Source: Anolis sagrei
Taxonomy: Eukaryota; Chordata; Lepidosauria; Squamata; Anolidae
Assembly: GCF_037176765.1 (NCBI RefSeq)
Contig: NC_090034.1
Coordinates: 91,872,500-91,936,499 of the forward strand
Direction: 5' to 3'
DNA length: 64,000 nt
In this document: positions 1-12,700 of the stretch, in pieces
How positions within the stretch are numbered: position 1 is the first letter of the stretch
How the letters are laid out: each line of letters begins with the position of its first letter
Made by a program: the position numbers and the translations under genes
The notes under the pieces: model-generated
The model's input: only the letters and a program-made list of their open reading frames with translations
What the model was told of the DNA's origin: nothing
Database searches by the model: none

Positions 1-138
1 TAAAGTCAATTCCGATTTTCACAGAAAAAATGTTCAAAACTCGTTGAAACTTCCAAGACTTCTGAATCCTTTCATTAATTGTTTGAAAGTGCTATTTCCT
101 GTTTCATTGGTCTTTACTTTGTAAGTAGTTGTTTTACT

Positions 139-345
139 CCAGAAGCAGGGAAAAGCGAGCAGAGGAAATTCCTTCCTTTTCTGGTTTAGAACTGGATTCT
201 CTGGCTTGAGCTGAGGCCAGGGACCAGAAGCGGGGGAAAGCAAGTGGAGGAAATTTCTTCCTTCTCTGGTTTAAAACTTGCTTCTCTGGCTTTAAAACTG
301 CTTCCTCTGGCTTGAGCCGAGGCTAGGGACCAGAAGTGGGGAAAA
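139..345. repeat. Short minisatellite, about 85-105 bp unit, 2-3 copies
   Basis: The phrase CCAGAAGC(A/G)GGG recurs at about 139, 224 and 330. Each copy is followed by similar text (GGAAA, then TTCCTTC, CTGGTTTA and CTCTGGCTTGAG). Unit spacing is uneven at about 85 and 106 bp. No coding meaning is seen. Confidence 0.6.
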
Positions 346-1545
346 GCTGAATCATTTCTGACTCACTTCATGAGTCATAACAAATATGGCGGAAAAACTT
401 AAAAACTTCGAAATCGCTTCAAAAAGGTGATTTTTCCGACTTTATTCTGAATTACGAAGATTCTGATGGTACCTAACCATGCCTAATAGGTACACATGTG
501 TCTTTGGAAGGAAATTCTACTGAGTTGGAAAAGGCATCTAAAGAAATGGATTGTATTCTTGGAAGACTATATACCAGACATTCTCCAAAGTCCTAGAACT
601 TTTTTTCCCCTTAAGATTTGATCATATTCAGAGTTGACCCATTGACTGTCATGGTTAACTCCAGAACTACCACATGTGGATTCAACTCACTGAAATCTCA
701 GGATTGAGCAAAATTATGGTCTCCCAGATGTTGCAGAACTGCATCCTCCAGGATTCCTGACCATTTGTCATAGTGCTTAAGGCTTTGGTTTAGATGACTG
801 CATGATTGCACTTCTATGCTACATAATGAAGACTATTCCCAGGTACATATACATTGTGGTCTTCTTAATTTATCACCACCACCACCACCCCACCACCCCC
901 CGCCCTTGGGCTGAATTGGGGTGAAGAGGACAGCCCCACAAGGGGTTGCGAGACATCAGTATTTCTTGCTCTACTCTGAAACTAACTGTGCCTTGATCAG
1001 CAACTAATTCCCCTTATCTCTACATGAATGAAAGGTCAGCTTCTAAGCTTCTGTTATCAGCTCCTTCCTTCTGTTCCTTGGAGAAAATTCATGATAAAGC
1101 AAAACATTTTGTCCTGTTAAGTATTTGCCACCCTTCCCTGATCAAAAGAGCATCTGAACTGAAAGACTGCCCCAAGTAAATTTTGCCTGTTAATGTAACA
1201 GACCTATTAATAGGCTTATATATCTTTTCTTGAATGGCTCCTAATATAGACTTGCAGCAGGGTTCCTTCCCCTCCAACTCCATCTGAAGGAAGGCAATTT
1301 GGACTCTTTGACCCACATAACACCTCTGACATCATGAATCCTGCTCTTAGCAGCAAAACTTCCACTAGTTAAGATGTGGAAGAATTTGCCCCATTTCTCT
1401 ACGGACGTTCTGAAAAACACAGATTGCCCTTTCTGTTATTATAATTAACCCAGGGGGTTGTGTTCATGTAATTATGATTTAGTGGCTTCAGGGTGGTCAA
1501 CCATTTACACTTTCACACTACACTATGATAATGGTAGGTCCCACT
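346..1545. other. Intergenic stretch, nothing recognised
   Basis: No exon, RNA gene or known repeat could be supported here. There is a short (CCA)n/C-rich tract near 875-903. Any 5' non-coding exon of the downstream NLR gene could lie here or further upstream, but no signal identifies one. Confidence 0.4.
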
Positions 1546-1547
1546 TG

Positions 1548-2275
1548 CAAAATATATTTGAGTATAAGCTGACCTGAATATAAGCCAAGGCACCTAATTT
1601 TATCACAAAAAACTGAGAAAACGCACTGACTCGAGTATAAGCCAAGGTTGGGAAATGCAGCAGCTACTGGTAAATTGCAAAATAAAAAATAGATACCAAT
1701 AAAATTATATTAATTGAGGCATCAGTAGAATCATAGAGTTGGAAGAGACCTCATGGGCCATCCAGTCCAACCCCCTGCCAAGAAGCAGGAATATTGCATT
1801 CAAAGCACCCCTGACAGATGGCCATCCAGCCTCTTTTGAAAAGTAGGTTAAATGTTTTTGAATATTTACATAAAACTGTAATTTAAGATAAGACTGTCCA
1901 ACTCTGATTAAACAATTATTCTCACCTTCTTCAATGCAAATGTTTTTACATATCCTTCCAATAATAATAGAGTAAAATCATAAATAAAGGAGTACCTGAG
2001 TAAAATAATAGAGTAAAATAATGGAAATGTAACAATACCAGTAATAAGAGAGTAAGATAATAAATGTAATAATAATAAAGAGATAAAAATTCTAAATATA
2101 ATAATAACAATAATAAATAGAGAAAAATAATACATGCAATAATAATAAATAGAGAAAAATAATAAATAAACTTGATTTGAGTTTAAGCCGAGGGGGGCTT
2201 TTTCAGCCTAAAATATACGGTACCATATCTACTCATGTATAAGTCAACCTCATATATAAGTTGAGGGCAGGATTT
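1548..2275. mobile_element. Mariner/Tc1-like non-autonomous DNA element
   Basis: The left end has repeated phrases of the form GAGTATAAGC(T/C)GA and GAATATAAGCCAAGG. The right end has the complementary style (TTTAAGCCGAGG, then ATATACGG and ATAAGTCAACC). This end type is typical of non-autonomous Tc1/mariner elements in lizards. The interior is A/T-rich with (AATAAT)n runs. A CR1 fragment sits inside at about 1725-1853. The exact ends and the TA duplication were not fixed. Confidence 0.5.
1725..1853 (-). mobile_element. CR1 LINE 3' end fragment
   Basis: On the minus strand this reads as the standard CR1 3' terminus seen many times in this window: GGCTGGATGGCCATCTGTCA, then GGGTGCTTTGAATGC, then CTTCTTGGCAGGGGGTTGGA and ATGATTCT. 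It is 5'-truncated, as CR1 copies usually are. Confidence 0.85.
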
Positions 2276-2334
2276 GGAGCCCAAAATATGGATTTTGATT
2301 ATTCCAAGGAGAGGGCCAATGCCATCTCAAGGAG

Positions 2335-2390
2335 CCAGCAGTCCTGTTGGCAGAAGGAATTAACCCATTGCGCCACCGGGGGCTCCTAAG
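2335..2390 (-). mobile_element. tRNA-derived SINE fragment
   Basis: The text AACCCATTGCGCCACCGGGG is the reverse complement of the tRNA-like head (box A region) of the SINE found whole at 25.1, 34.5 and 44.2 kb. Only the head and part of the following region are present. Confidence 0.6.
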
Positions 2391-2584
2391 AATTGGCTGA
2401 GAACCAGATTTCTCAAGTGTTGGGGAAACCCTAATGAAGAAACTCCTAGAAGAGCAAAAAGCATAGCAGTTTCAGAGTGAATTTGCTTACACATACACAA
2501 AATCACATTTTTTGCACAGAAAATGCATTTTCTGCACTAAAACCCCCCAATTTCTACACAAAACATTCCTGCACAGTATATAGC

Positions 2585-3735
2585 TCTTTGAGATCTTCAT
2601 CTTGTTGATGGGAAGCTTCCCACTGGAGTGGAAATCATCTATCAGACAGATGACAAGCTATTTAAGCTGAGCAGACTGAAAGCCAAAACCAAGGATACAA
2701 CAACATCTGTTATAGAACTCCAATATGCTGATGACAACATCGTCTGTGTGCATTCAGAAGAAGACCTACAAGCCACTTTAAACACCTTCACAGAAGCATA
2801 CGCGATGCTCGGCCTGTCACTGAACATTGAGAAAGCCAAAGTGCTCTTCCAGCAGTCACCAGCCAATCCCTCTCTAATGCCAGAAATACAGCTTAATGGT
2901 GTAACATTAGAAAATGTTGACCATTTCTGCTACCTTGGCAGCCACCTCTCCACAAAAGTCAACATTGACACTGAAATTCAACAGCACCTGAGCTCTGCGA
3001 ATGCAGCATTTTTCCGAATGAAGCACAGAGTGTTTGATGACTAGGACATCCGCAGGGATACCAAGGTGTTTGTTTATAAAGCTGTTGTCCTCCCAACCCT
3101 GCTATATGCCTGCGAGACGTGGACTATCTATAGATGTCACATGCAACTCCTTGAACGATTCCATCAGCATTGTCTCCAAAAAATCCTGCAAATCTCTTGG
3201 GAAGACAAGCGGACAAATGTCAGCGTGCTGGAAGAAGCAAAGACCACCAGTATTGAAGCGATGGTCCTCCACCATCAACTCCACTGGACTGGCCACATTG
3301 TCCGAATGCCCGACCACGTTTCCGAAAGCAGTTGTTGTACTCCGAACTCAAGAATGGCAAACGGAATGCTGGAGGACAGGAAAAGAGATTTAAAGATGGG
3401 CTCAAAGCCAACCTTAAAGACGCTGGCATAGACACCAAGAACTGGGAAGCCCTGGCCCTTGAGCACTCTAGCTGGAGGTCAGCTGTGACCAGCAGTGCTG
3501 TAGAATTTGAAGAGGTACGAATGGAAGGCGAAAGAGAGAAACGTGCCAAGAGGAAAGTGCATCAAGCCAACCCTGACTGGGACCGCCTTCCACCTGGAAA
3601 CCAATGCCCTCACTGCAGGAAAACGTGTGGGTCAAGAATAGGGCTCCAAGGTCACCTACGTACCCACCACCAGTACACTGATCTTGGAAGACAATCCTAC
3701 TCGGATGATGAGGGATTGCCTAAGTAAGCTCTTTG
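2585..3735 (+). mobile_element. Non-LTR retrotransposon reverse transcriptase, C-terminal half
   Basis: The reading frame from 2628 contains the RT catalytic motif YADD, followed by LGLSLN and the YLGS..L motif, and stops at a TAG at 3041-3043. The coding then continues in shifted frames with AVVLPTLLYACETW and LHWTGHIVRM, which are typical of RTE-like and related LINE RTs. The last part (frame from 3332) ends in a zinc-finger-like CPHCRKTC...HLRTHH. A stop plus frame changes make it a dead 5'-truncated LINE. The clade is inferred (RTE-like) and not proven. Confidence 0.75.
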
Positions 3736-4004
3736 AGATTTATGTGTGTGTTTAAGGTACATCCATTCTGATTGAAAAGCTCCAAATTTTGTATTTTGTT
3801 CTTTCGAATGTTATACCTGGTTAAAATAAACCAACCTAGGGAGCTGGTATAAAACAGTCTCTGACCATATTAGGAGTTGAGACAAAATATTCTTGGATCA
3901 ATAAAACAAGTATGGAACTATAAAATAAAATAAGACAGAACAAGAACAGGACTTTCTGCTTTAAATCAGTTTGGTTGTGCCTCATGTTAACCTCTTTCTT
4001 TTAT

Positions 4005-4079
4005 TGTTGTATTGTGGGCTCGGCCTCATGTAAGCCACACCGAGTCCTTTGGGGAGATGGTAGCGGGGAACAAATAAAG

Positions 4080-4118
<39 letters not shown>
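4005..4118 (+). mobile_element. LINE-type 3' tail with (ATT)n microsatellite
   Basis: GGCCTCATGTAAGCCACACC followed by GGGGAGATGG, AATAAAGA and a long (TTA)n run is a LINE 3' terminus. The reverse complement of the same terminus occurs at 16.95-17.05 kb (GGCGGCTTACATGAGGCC). The ORF is missing, so the copy is strongly 5'-truncated. Confidence 0.6.
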
Positions 4119-4119
<1 letters not shown>

Positions 4120-4284
4120 TCCTAGTTATCATGGTGTCAAGGCTTACCCTTTGCTCTGCTTGCTAGAAGCCAGTAGGGCTACATTAACCCCCTCATTTAA
4201 TATTGATCTAGGAACAGCTGATGAATCTAAACTGAAAACCCATGTTTGTGTCATCCTGTGTTCTCCTCTTTCCCTCTCTTCCAG

Positions 4285-4615
4285 ATGGCTGCACCCACAA
4301 ATTGTACTCTGTTGATCCAGGAGCACCGGGAGCGACTTCTGCGCTGGACTGAACCCAACCCAGCTCCTTTGCTCCGTCGGCTCCGAGACTGTGAGCTCCT
4401 CACCCAGCCAGAGTATTTCGCCTTGCTGGAGACATACCCCAAGTCCAACCAAGTCATTGCACTGCTGGAGAGGGTCAGCAGGAAGCCTGAGGAGAGCCAG
4501 AAATTCCTGGAGGAGCTGAAGGAACTCAGTGAGGCCTATTGTACTGAGCTGCAAGACTGGCTGCAAACTTATTATCCTGTGGATCAAAACAGAGAAACCT
4601 CTCCAGTCCAGTCAG
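4285..4615 (+). CDS. NLR exon 1: CARD domain
   Basis: The acceptor TCTCTTCCAG ends at 4284 and ATG begins the exon at 4285. The donor is G|GTACTC at 4616, phase 1. It encodes 110 residues of helical CARD-like sequence (LIQEHRERLLRW, LLRRLRDCELLTQPEYFALL, VIALLERVSRK, FLEELKEL, LQDWL), about the usual CARD length of 90. The spacing of a leucine-rich six-helix fold with AYC..L.DWL at its end resembles the NOD1 CARD (AYVDL.PWL). The assignment is by motif, not by search. Confidence 0.82.
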
Positions 4616-7600
4616 GTACTCCTTTATTCAAAATGTTTGGGACCAGAGGGGTTTTTTAATTATTATTAATGACACCTCCCCTCCAAATTTAGGAATTCCT
4701 ATATTTGTATATGCACAGTGAGTGAGGGATGGGGGAAAGGGCGCTAGATGCACATCCAGTGACCAGTTAGTTCCCCCCCCCCCCTCTGGTCATCCTAAAC
4801 CCATTCTGAAAAAAGAGAACTTACTCTACTTACTCAAGTCCTGTTTACAAAATAGACATTCCATACGTTTGGCCTGCTATCAGCTCACTTTCTGCATTCT
4901 TGACAAAATATTTAGGAAGAGAAGGAAAAATATTCTTCTTGCATCATAAGTCCTCTCATTTTCTCTCCTCAAAACTCTTTAGACTCAGCAGGTAAAAGGC
5001 AGAAGTGGGTGGTTAGTAGCAAAAAGATTCCGTTTTGGAGTATTTTGGATTTTTTGATTACAGAGACTTAGCCGTTCCCACAGTGATTCACAGCTAGCCT
5101 CTAAATCAGATGTGGAAATTGTGTAGTTGATGGCCACACAAAGCATTTTCTGGGACCTGTTCAGTCCTTAAGAACCCCTCTTGAGTCCTCCCCAAGACTC
5201 TTAGCATTTCAAAAATATTTTTCGGCCAAAAAAGAATCTCAATTCCTTTTTTCGTGGAATCCTGTGAAACAACAATACCTCACAATGAAAGAGCAACAAG
5301 GCTCTTTTTCCTCTTTTCCTTCCCCCTTCCTTTAGAAAAGAAGATGAAACAAGATAAGTAAAACTTAATATGTTACCAACACCAAGAAGTAGATGGAAGT
5401 CAATGCACATATAAATAGTTGTTGTTGTTGTTATAGTGATTTTTTAAAATATATATATATATATATACTTTTTCTGTATTTGTCTCACTTTTTATTCTGT
5501 TTATGATTTTTTTGAATTTTTCTTTATATTCTATATATGTTTAAAATTGAATAAATATGATTTTGGAAAAACAAAAAGGAATGAGAACCTCATCACACTG
5601 AGGCCAAGAAGTGCCTTCTCCCTGCTTCACTGCGCTGTTGATACGCTGAAGGCATAGAGTCCCCTGGAGCTCATCATATGATGCAAGGCTACTTCTGTTG
5701 GGGCTCCATGGGACTCCGTGTTGGCAGTGTGCTGGTGGCGCACAAAAATAGAGCCCAAGAAAGCCGGAGGAGGCAAAGAAGTGGGGGAGAGCAGGGGAAT
5801 GTTATCGGAGAAAGTTATCACATTCTCCAATGACCACCGATGGGTAGGGAACACAGCGTGATACTACCCCATGATTTCCCCTACAGCCCCCCCCCTTTTC
5901 CCTCAGTAATGCAAGGGCCATCTGATGAAGTCCAGACTCAACCTCATTTTTGGTCATTTAAAATTGTGGGTGTGACATGAAGATCTCCAGACACGACCAA
6001 ATTGGAAACATATTCTGTGGGTGAGAAGTGGGAGATATTCTAGTGGGGACATCAAATGTCACCTCTTGTATTGCTTCTAAATCAATACTTGGTTTTGATT
6101 CCAGATCCTCCTCATAAACCTATCAGATTTTTCTCAAAATTATGGAAGACAAGGAAGACATACAAGGTTCAGAACACACCTGCAGGCAAGTCATTCTGCC
6201 ATGTGGCACTATGGGACAGTAATGACAACATCTTCAGATATTGTTGGTAGTCAACTCCCAGTGTTCCCCGCCAGTGAATATGCTAGAAGGAGCTGCTGGG
6301 ACTTTGATAATATTTCGAGGGCTGCAAGATATTCATTCTGCTGTTATTCATGAGAAAATTCGTGAGAAACTTCCCTTTTATCTCAGTAACTTTTAATGGG
6401 GGGACAGGAGTCCTATTTGGAAGCAATGCTCGAATTCCTCCTCCCCTTCATAGTTAGGGCCCTTATTGCTTACTTGAATGATCAACGTTTCACAGTTGAA
6501 TACTGGGACATGTGTAGACAAGCAATAAAAGAGTGGGGTCAAGATGGCAAAAGTTGTTAATGAGGATAAACACATACACAAGCTCAGAAAAACTGCGGCA
6601 GTTTACATTTGCCTAAGTATGCTGGGAAGGACAACACTTCAGCTCATCTTCTCACTCTTGTGAGTTAATGCAGTACAAACAGCTTCTGTACATTGAATCC
6701 AAATTGTGGTAATTGGATTAAGACAGCATTTCTCAACCTAGGGGTTGCGAGAGGGTGTCATAGGAGTTATGTGTGCCAAGTTTGGTTCAATTCCAATGAA
6801 ATTCTGAATGCTCATTGATTGTAGGTTAACGATAAATCCCAGCAACTACATCTCCTAAATGACAAGATCAATTCCGCCCCAACCCCACTAGTATTCAAAT
6901 TTGAGCATATTGGGTACTTGTGCCAAATTTGGTCCAGTGAATGAAAATATCAGATATTTACATTATGATTCATAACAGTAGCAAAATTACAGTTATGAAG
7001 TAGCAACCAGAATAATTTTACGGTTGGAGGTCACCACAACATGAAGAACTGTATAAAGGGGTCACGGCATTAGGAAGGTTGAATACCACTGGATTAAGAG
7101 GACAAAGAGGGAAAGTGAGAGGAGGAGAAAGAAACATGCTTTCAAAAGCCGATAAAAAAGTGGGAAAGGAATAATGGAATTGTCCCTGCCAAATTTGGAT
7201 GGTCAAAGGATATGCTATTTTGATCTGTCAATATGAATAAGAACTAACCACATTGTGGCGTGTGGTGGGAAGCAGTGTTTTGCTTAAACTTCTCTGTGGC
7301 TTTGAAATATATGTTCCACCTGCAATGTTTCCTTCCCTGTCTCAGCAGATAAGGAGCAGAGCAAAGACTTGCCTTTCCGAAGAGGTTTGAGTGTACAACT
7401 TAAAGGTAACGTTTACTGTATGACCCCTTTATTACTGGATATGCTGCCCACGGTTTCACTAAGCCAAGTTTCAAAAATATCCCCTACCCTTGAGATTGTC
7501 CTCCAATATGATTCTAAGATATGTTTCTAGCTCAAGTATAGTTTGAGCAAGTCACACCCCCTCATCTTTAAAGTAAGTCAGTGGTAAACTCTCTCTACAA

Positions 7601-10600
7601 AACATCTTGCCAAGAAAATCCTATGATATGTTTGCTTTAGTATTGACTTAGGTTGCAAACAGCTTAAAAACACACAACAGCAAAAAGTCTCATTGTTCTC
7701 TGAAATGGCTCCAACAGATGTTTTCCAAGTGAGAGTTTTGGTCAGAATTATCCCAGCGATTTAAAAAGGTACCTTTGGGGACTATAATTCCCAGAATCTC
7801 TCAGGCCATGCTGGAGAAGGGGTTCTGCAATTTGAATTCCAAAAAATGCACTGTGCATTGTAGTTGGAGGATTCTGGGAGTTGTCTTTCAAAATGTATCT
7901 TTTGAAGCTCTGAATGATCCTCTGGAAATAATCTTTGGGGTCTGTTCTAATCCTTTCTCTTTCCTATACCAATTCCCCCCCTGTTTAGCTGCCCTGCAGA
8001 ACCACCGTCGCTCACTACTGACCCGTACAGAGAAGCTTTGCACCAATGTGGATGACACTGAATCCTGTGGACACATTGAGATTCGCTACACTGACCTCTT
8101 GCTGTCTGATAGCCCTCGTTCTGGCTCTGCCAGTCATGACTACTTGCATCTGGCCTCTCGCCGAGCACGCCTCTACTCCCTCCATGCCCCCCGCCGTTTG
8201 GGCCTATCCCAACTTGTCTCCCCACTCCCTGGTGAGACTTCCCCACCTCTCCGTGTGATGCTGAGTGGGGCTGCTGGCATTGGTAAGAGTGTAGCAGCCC
8301 AGAAGATCCTCCATGACTGGGCCCTGGGGGTATCCTTCCGAGATTTCCTTTGCGTGCTGGACTTTTCCTTCCGAGAACTCAGTCTCATTACGACACCCAA
8401 GAGTCTTGAAGAGCTGATCCGCAAGAAACATGTCCATCTGAGTGAAGTTCTCCCTGATCTACTGGCTCGATCTGGGAAGATCTTGGTGATCTTAGATGGT
8501 CTTGATGAGTTCAGGCCTTCATTGGACACCCAGAATCCGTGCCACCAATCTGACCAGCCTGCTGACATTAAGGATTTGGTCCATGGGCTCCTCTATGGGA
8601 AATTACTTCCCGAGTCGACCATTGTGGTCACATCTAGACCTTCTGCTAGCCTTCCAGAAGATCTCTTTGATCGTCATATTGTCATCCTTGGCTTCCAGGA
8701 AGAACATGTCCAGGAATACTTCTTCCGCTTCTTCCGGGATCACAAGCGTGCCACAGCTGTGCTCAGCTACATTTCTCTCCATGATGGCTTAGCCAGCCTC
8801 TGCTTCATTCCCCTCTATTGCTTTATTCTCTGCACAGCTCTGGGGGAGTTCTTCCCCTGTGTGGGAGCCATAGAAGCCTCTCCACCCAGCACCATCACTG
8901 ATGTCTACCGTCAGTATCTGTGTACCATCCTTCGCTTGCGCAAGCATCCTTCAGGAAGACCAAATTGTACTCTGGGAGGGGTGAAAGATCTATTACTGAA
9001 GCTTGGCAAGTTAGCCTATGCTGCTACATTGAGAAAACGGACAGTATTCTACACCGATGAGTTGCAGGCTTTTGGGTTTGATCTGGAGAGCCTGCCTGGT
9101 AGCTTCTTGAACCGGATCTTCTTCAAGGAGAATGATCAGGTCTATGGCTTCTTTCACTTGACCATACAAGAGTTCTTAGCTGCATTGTATTCTGTGGTAA
9201 CTTTAGACCCCAGTGCTGAGGAGTTAACATCTTGTCTGGATCTCTGGTGGGATGGCAGTGCTCTGGAAAATGGTGAAACAGAGAAACATCTGTCTTCACC
9301 AAATGGATTATCAGAGGGACTTCTCAGCTACACCAGGGAGTTCCTGAGTGGACCCCAACAGTGGGACAACTTGCAAATGTTCTCCAGGTTCTTCATGGGA
9401 CTCTTGACCTCCAGGATGGAGGGCAAGCTGGATGGGTTGACTGAACGCCTGACAGGTGATCCTCTAATGCCTTTGGCCGACTGGTTAGGAAGCAAGGTTC
9501 AATATGAATCTGACCGGAAGCTGCTTTCCTTGCTACATTGCCTGGCAGAGCTGCGGCAGGATGGAGTGACCCGGAGAGCAGCTTCCAAGTTGGATGAAGT
9601 GGATCTGTTCAAGGTAACCTTGAACCCGGTGGACTGTGCAGCTTTGGCCTATGTTCTTGGCTGCTCAGAGGTGAAGGTGCTCCGGAATCTCAACTTAAGC
9701 TACAGCAACATGGGTATCAGGGGTCTGAGGCGACTGCAAGGACATCTCCATCGATGTGAAACTCTGCAGTGAGTAGTAATTTTGCCCAAGCTTGCTTTAT
9801 AAACATGCAAAACCTTTAGTGACTTCAACTGATAACATTTATCATTGAAAATTCTGGCAATTGGCCTTTGGTAAAAATGAATATTTGTTAGATCCCTAGC
9901 TCTATCTTGTCAACAGAATTAAAATATGCAGGGTGTTCTGTATAAGAAACAAGGAGCACTAAGCTAAGAACTTAGGGCATGAGAAGGTACAAACTATGAA
10001 GCCATTTCATCTATACTATGTATTTAAACTAGTGTCTGCCTCTTCCCACTCCTCAGATGGTTTCACACATGGCTTCTTTTGTCCTTAGGTGATTTCAGGG
10101 ATTCAACCTGAGCCTTCTTCCCACAGAAAGGCAGGGTCATTAGACTTAGTAAGACAGTCATACTGCGGCACTTTTGATGCTGGACTTAGCGCGAACATCT
10201 GATCGGCATAGCCCGCTGTGGCCCAGAACTCCTGAGCTCACGCCATAAGTCCAACGTCTTCAAAGTTATGAGACTGCCCGGAAGCTTCAAATGATCCAAT
10301 GGATGGTAGCCAGATTGCTAACAGGAGCGGTGCTCAGCAAGCATACAACTCCTCTACTGCGCCAGCTCCACTGGCTGCCAGTTTGCTACCAAGCACAATT
10401 CAAAGTGCTGGCTTTAGCCTATAAAAGCCCTAAAAGGTTCTGACCCAACTTATCTGTCCGAACACATCTCCCCTTATGAACCATCTAGGACCTTAAGGTC
10501 GTCTGGGAAGGCTCTGCTCTCGTTACCGCCTTCGTCACTAGTACGTTTGGTGGGGATGAGAGACAGAGCCTTATCGGTGGTGGTCCCTTGGCTATGGAAA

Positions 10601-12656
10601 ACCCTACCTAGGGATATCAGATCGGCCCCTTCCCTTTTAACATTTCGGAAAAAAGTCAAGAAGTGGCTTTTTGAGCAAGTGTTTGCAAATGCAGAGTAAC
10701 TGACATAGGAAAATGGAACGACTAGACGATGGGACCAGACAATGTTTTTAACAAGGAGACACTAATTATTTATGTTTTATTGATTTTGTTATGGTTTTTA
10801 TTATATGTTAATGTTTTCAATTGTATTTATGGTATTGTGGGCATTGAATTTTGCCCTGTAAACCGCCTTGAGTTGCTTGCGGGCTGAGAAAGGCAGTATA
10901 CAAATACAGTAAATAAATAAATAAACTTACTTTGCTGTCTTCAGATTCTCTCCTAAAATCATTTCTTCTTTCTTTCTTTCTTTCTTTCTTTTTTTCTTTC
11001 TTTCTTTTTGATGGTGGGGAGAGTCAACTGCCACTTCAATGGGAGAAAGAACTGTTTTGGTCTTTGTTTAGCAAAACATTTTGAAAGGCCAATGCTAGTG
11101 GAAAGTGCATGCTCTTCCTATGTGGAGCCACTGGGAGGGAGTCTAACTTCTGTCAGTGTGACCCTACAATGTCCATGTCCTCCTTTGATAAGATTGGGAA
11201 GGTCAGATATCTATGTTTGCATTCTGAATTAGTCTCTTTGTTTCCAGAATACGCTATAATTCCCTGGACCAGGAGGCAGCGGCAATAGAAGCTGCAATAC
11301 TGAGGTCCCCAGAGTGTCGAGTAAAACGGCTACTGTGAGTGACTTCTCTCTCTTCTCCCCCAAACTTCTGTTTTGATTTGTATACCCCACTTTGATGCCC
11401 TAGATGTTTCGAACACCAGCTCCCAAAATTCCAGATTTGGTTGGATTTCCTGGGAGTTGAAAATCCAAAACATCTGGATAACAAAATTCAAGTATGTTGC
11501 TCCAGAATGTTGATGTCAAAAGGTTTGCCACTAACTGCTGCATCCTTTCCCAGCTTATATAAAGTCTGTATAAATATATTTCCCTGGCATTGTGATCCTC
11601 ATAGGTCACATAAAATGATGTGGTGGGCCAGGTTTGGCCCACAGGCCATGCATTTTATGCGTGTGCTTTAGGGGATTTCAAGAAACTTACAAACAGTAAA
11701 ATACAGTGAAACATAAACTCCAACCCATTAAAAACCTTATCTGCCAGAGCATGCTAAAAAACAAATGCTTCAATAAAGAAAATGTATTGTTGAAGGCTTT
11801 CACAGCTGGAATCACTGGGTTGTTTGTGTTTTCTGGGCTGTATGGACATGTTCCAGAAGCATTCTCTCCTGATGTTTCACCTGCATCTATGGCAGGCATC
11901 ACAACCTCTGAGGATACCTGCCATAGATATAGGCCAAACATCAGGAGAGAATGCTTCTGGAACATGACCATACAGCCCAGAAAACACTCAACAACCCAAT
12001 AAAGAAAATGATATTAACTTGCCGACAGAAAGACAGCAGTTGGATCTCCTTGGGGAGGGAGTTCCATAACTTGGGAGCAGCCAACAAGAAGGCTTTCTCT
12101 TAGAAACTGTGATATGTGGCCCCTCTGTTAAGCTTTGTGCTCTTTCTCTCTCATGCACACATCCTAATAGGTTTTGTGGGAACTGCCTGGGCTCAGAGGG
12201 AGTGAGAAGCTTATGGGATGCTCTCCAGCATAACACTACCCTTGAAGAGCTCTACCTGGATATCACAGGCATCACGGACAGTGGCTTGGATAATATCCTG
12301 GATTCGCTGATGGGCAACAATACTCTCCGCCTTCTGACGTGAGTTCCCTCAGTTGATGTTTCAGTGAAATAATGATACAAAAACTTGGCAAAGTAACCTG
12401 AAGGTGAGCAGGACAGAGTTGTTTCAGAGAGAAGTCAAGAACCAGAAGGCCAAATTTCACAACGACCAAAACCAACATGCAACTCAGTACAGAACTTGGT
12501 GAAATCTGGTGATAGAACAGTTGGACCTCCACATTTTGCAGATTTGACTGGTCATAGATTTGATTAATTTACTCTCTCTGTGAATCTCTAATACCCCCAG
12601 TGCAAATCCAGGCTCAACTTCTAGACCTAGAGATTCCCAAAGATGTGTTTTCTTGG

Positions 12657-12700
<44 letters not shown>

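Noticed and set aside
3332-3727. Frame with a C2H2-like zinc finger that might be a host zinc-finger gene
   Set aside because: It directly continues the LINE reverse-transcriptase text and has no splice signals. It is the LINE C-terminus.
7775-7988. In-frame 71-codon extension upstream of the NACHT exon with its own ATG
   Set aside because: A strong acceptor at 7988, the small phase-matched exon 7346-7405 and the NLR family alignment show that this is intron.
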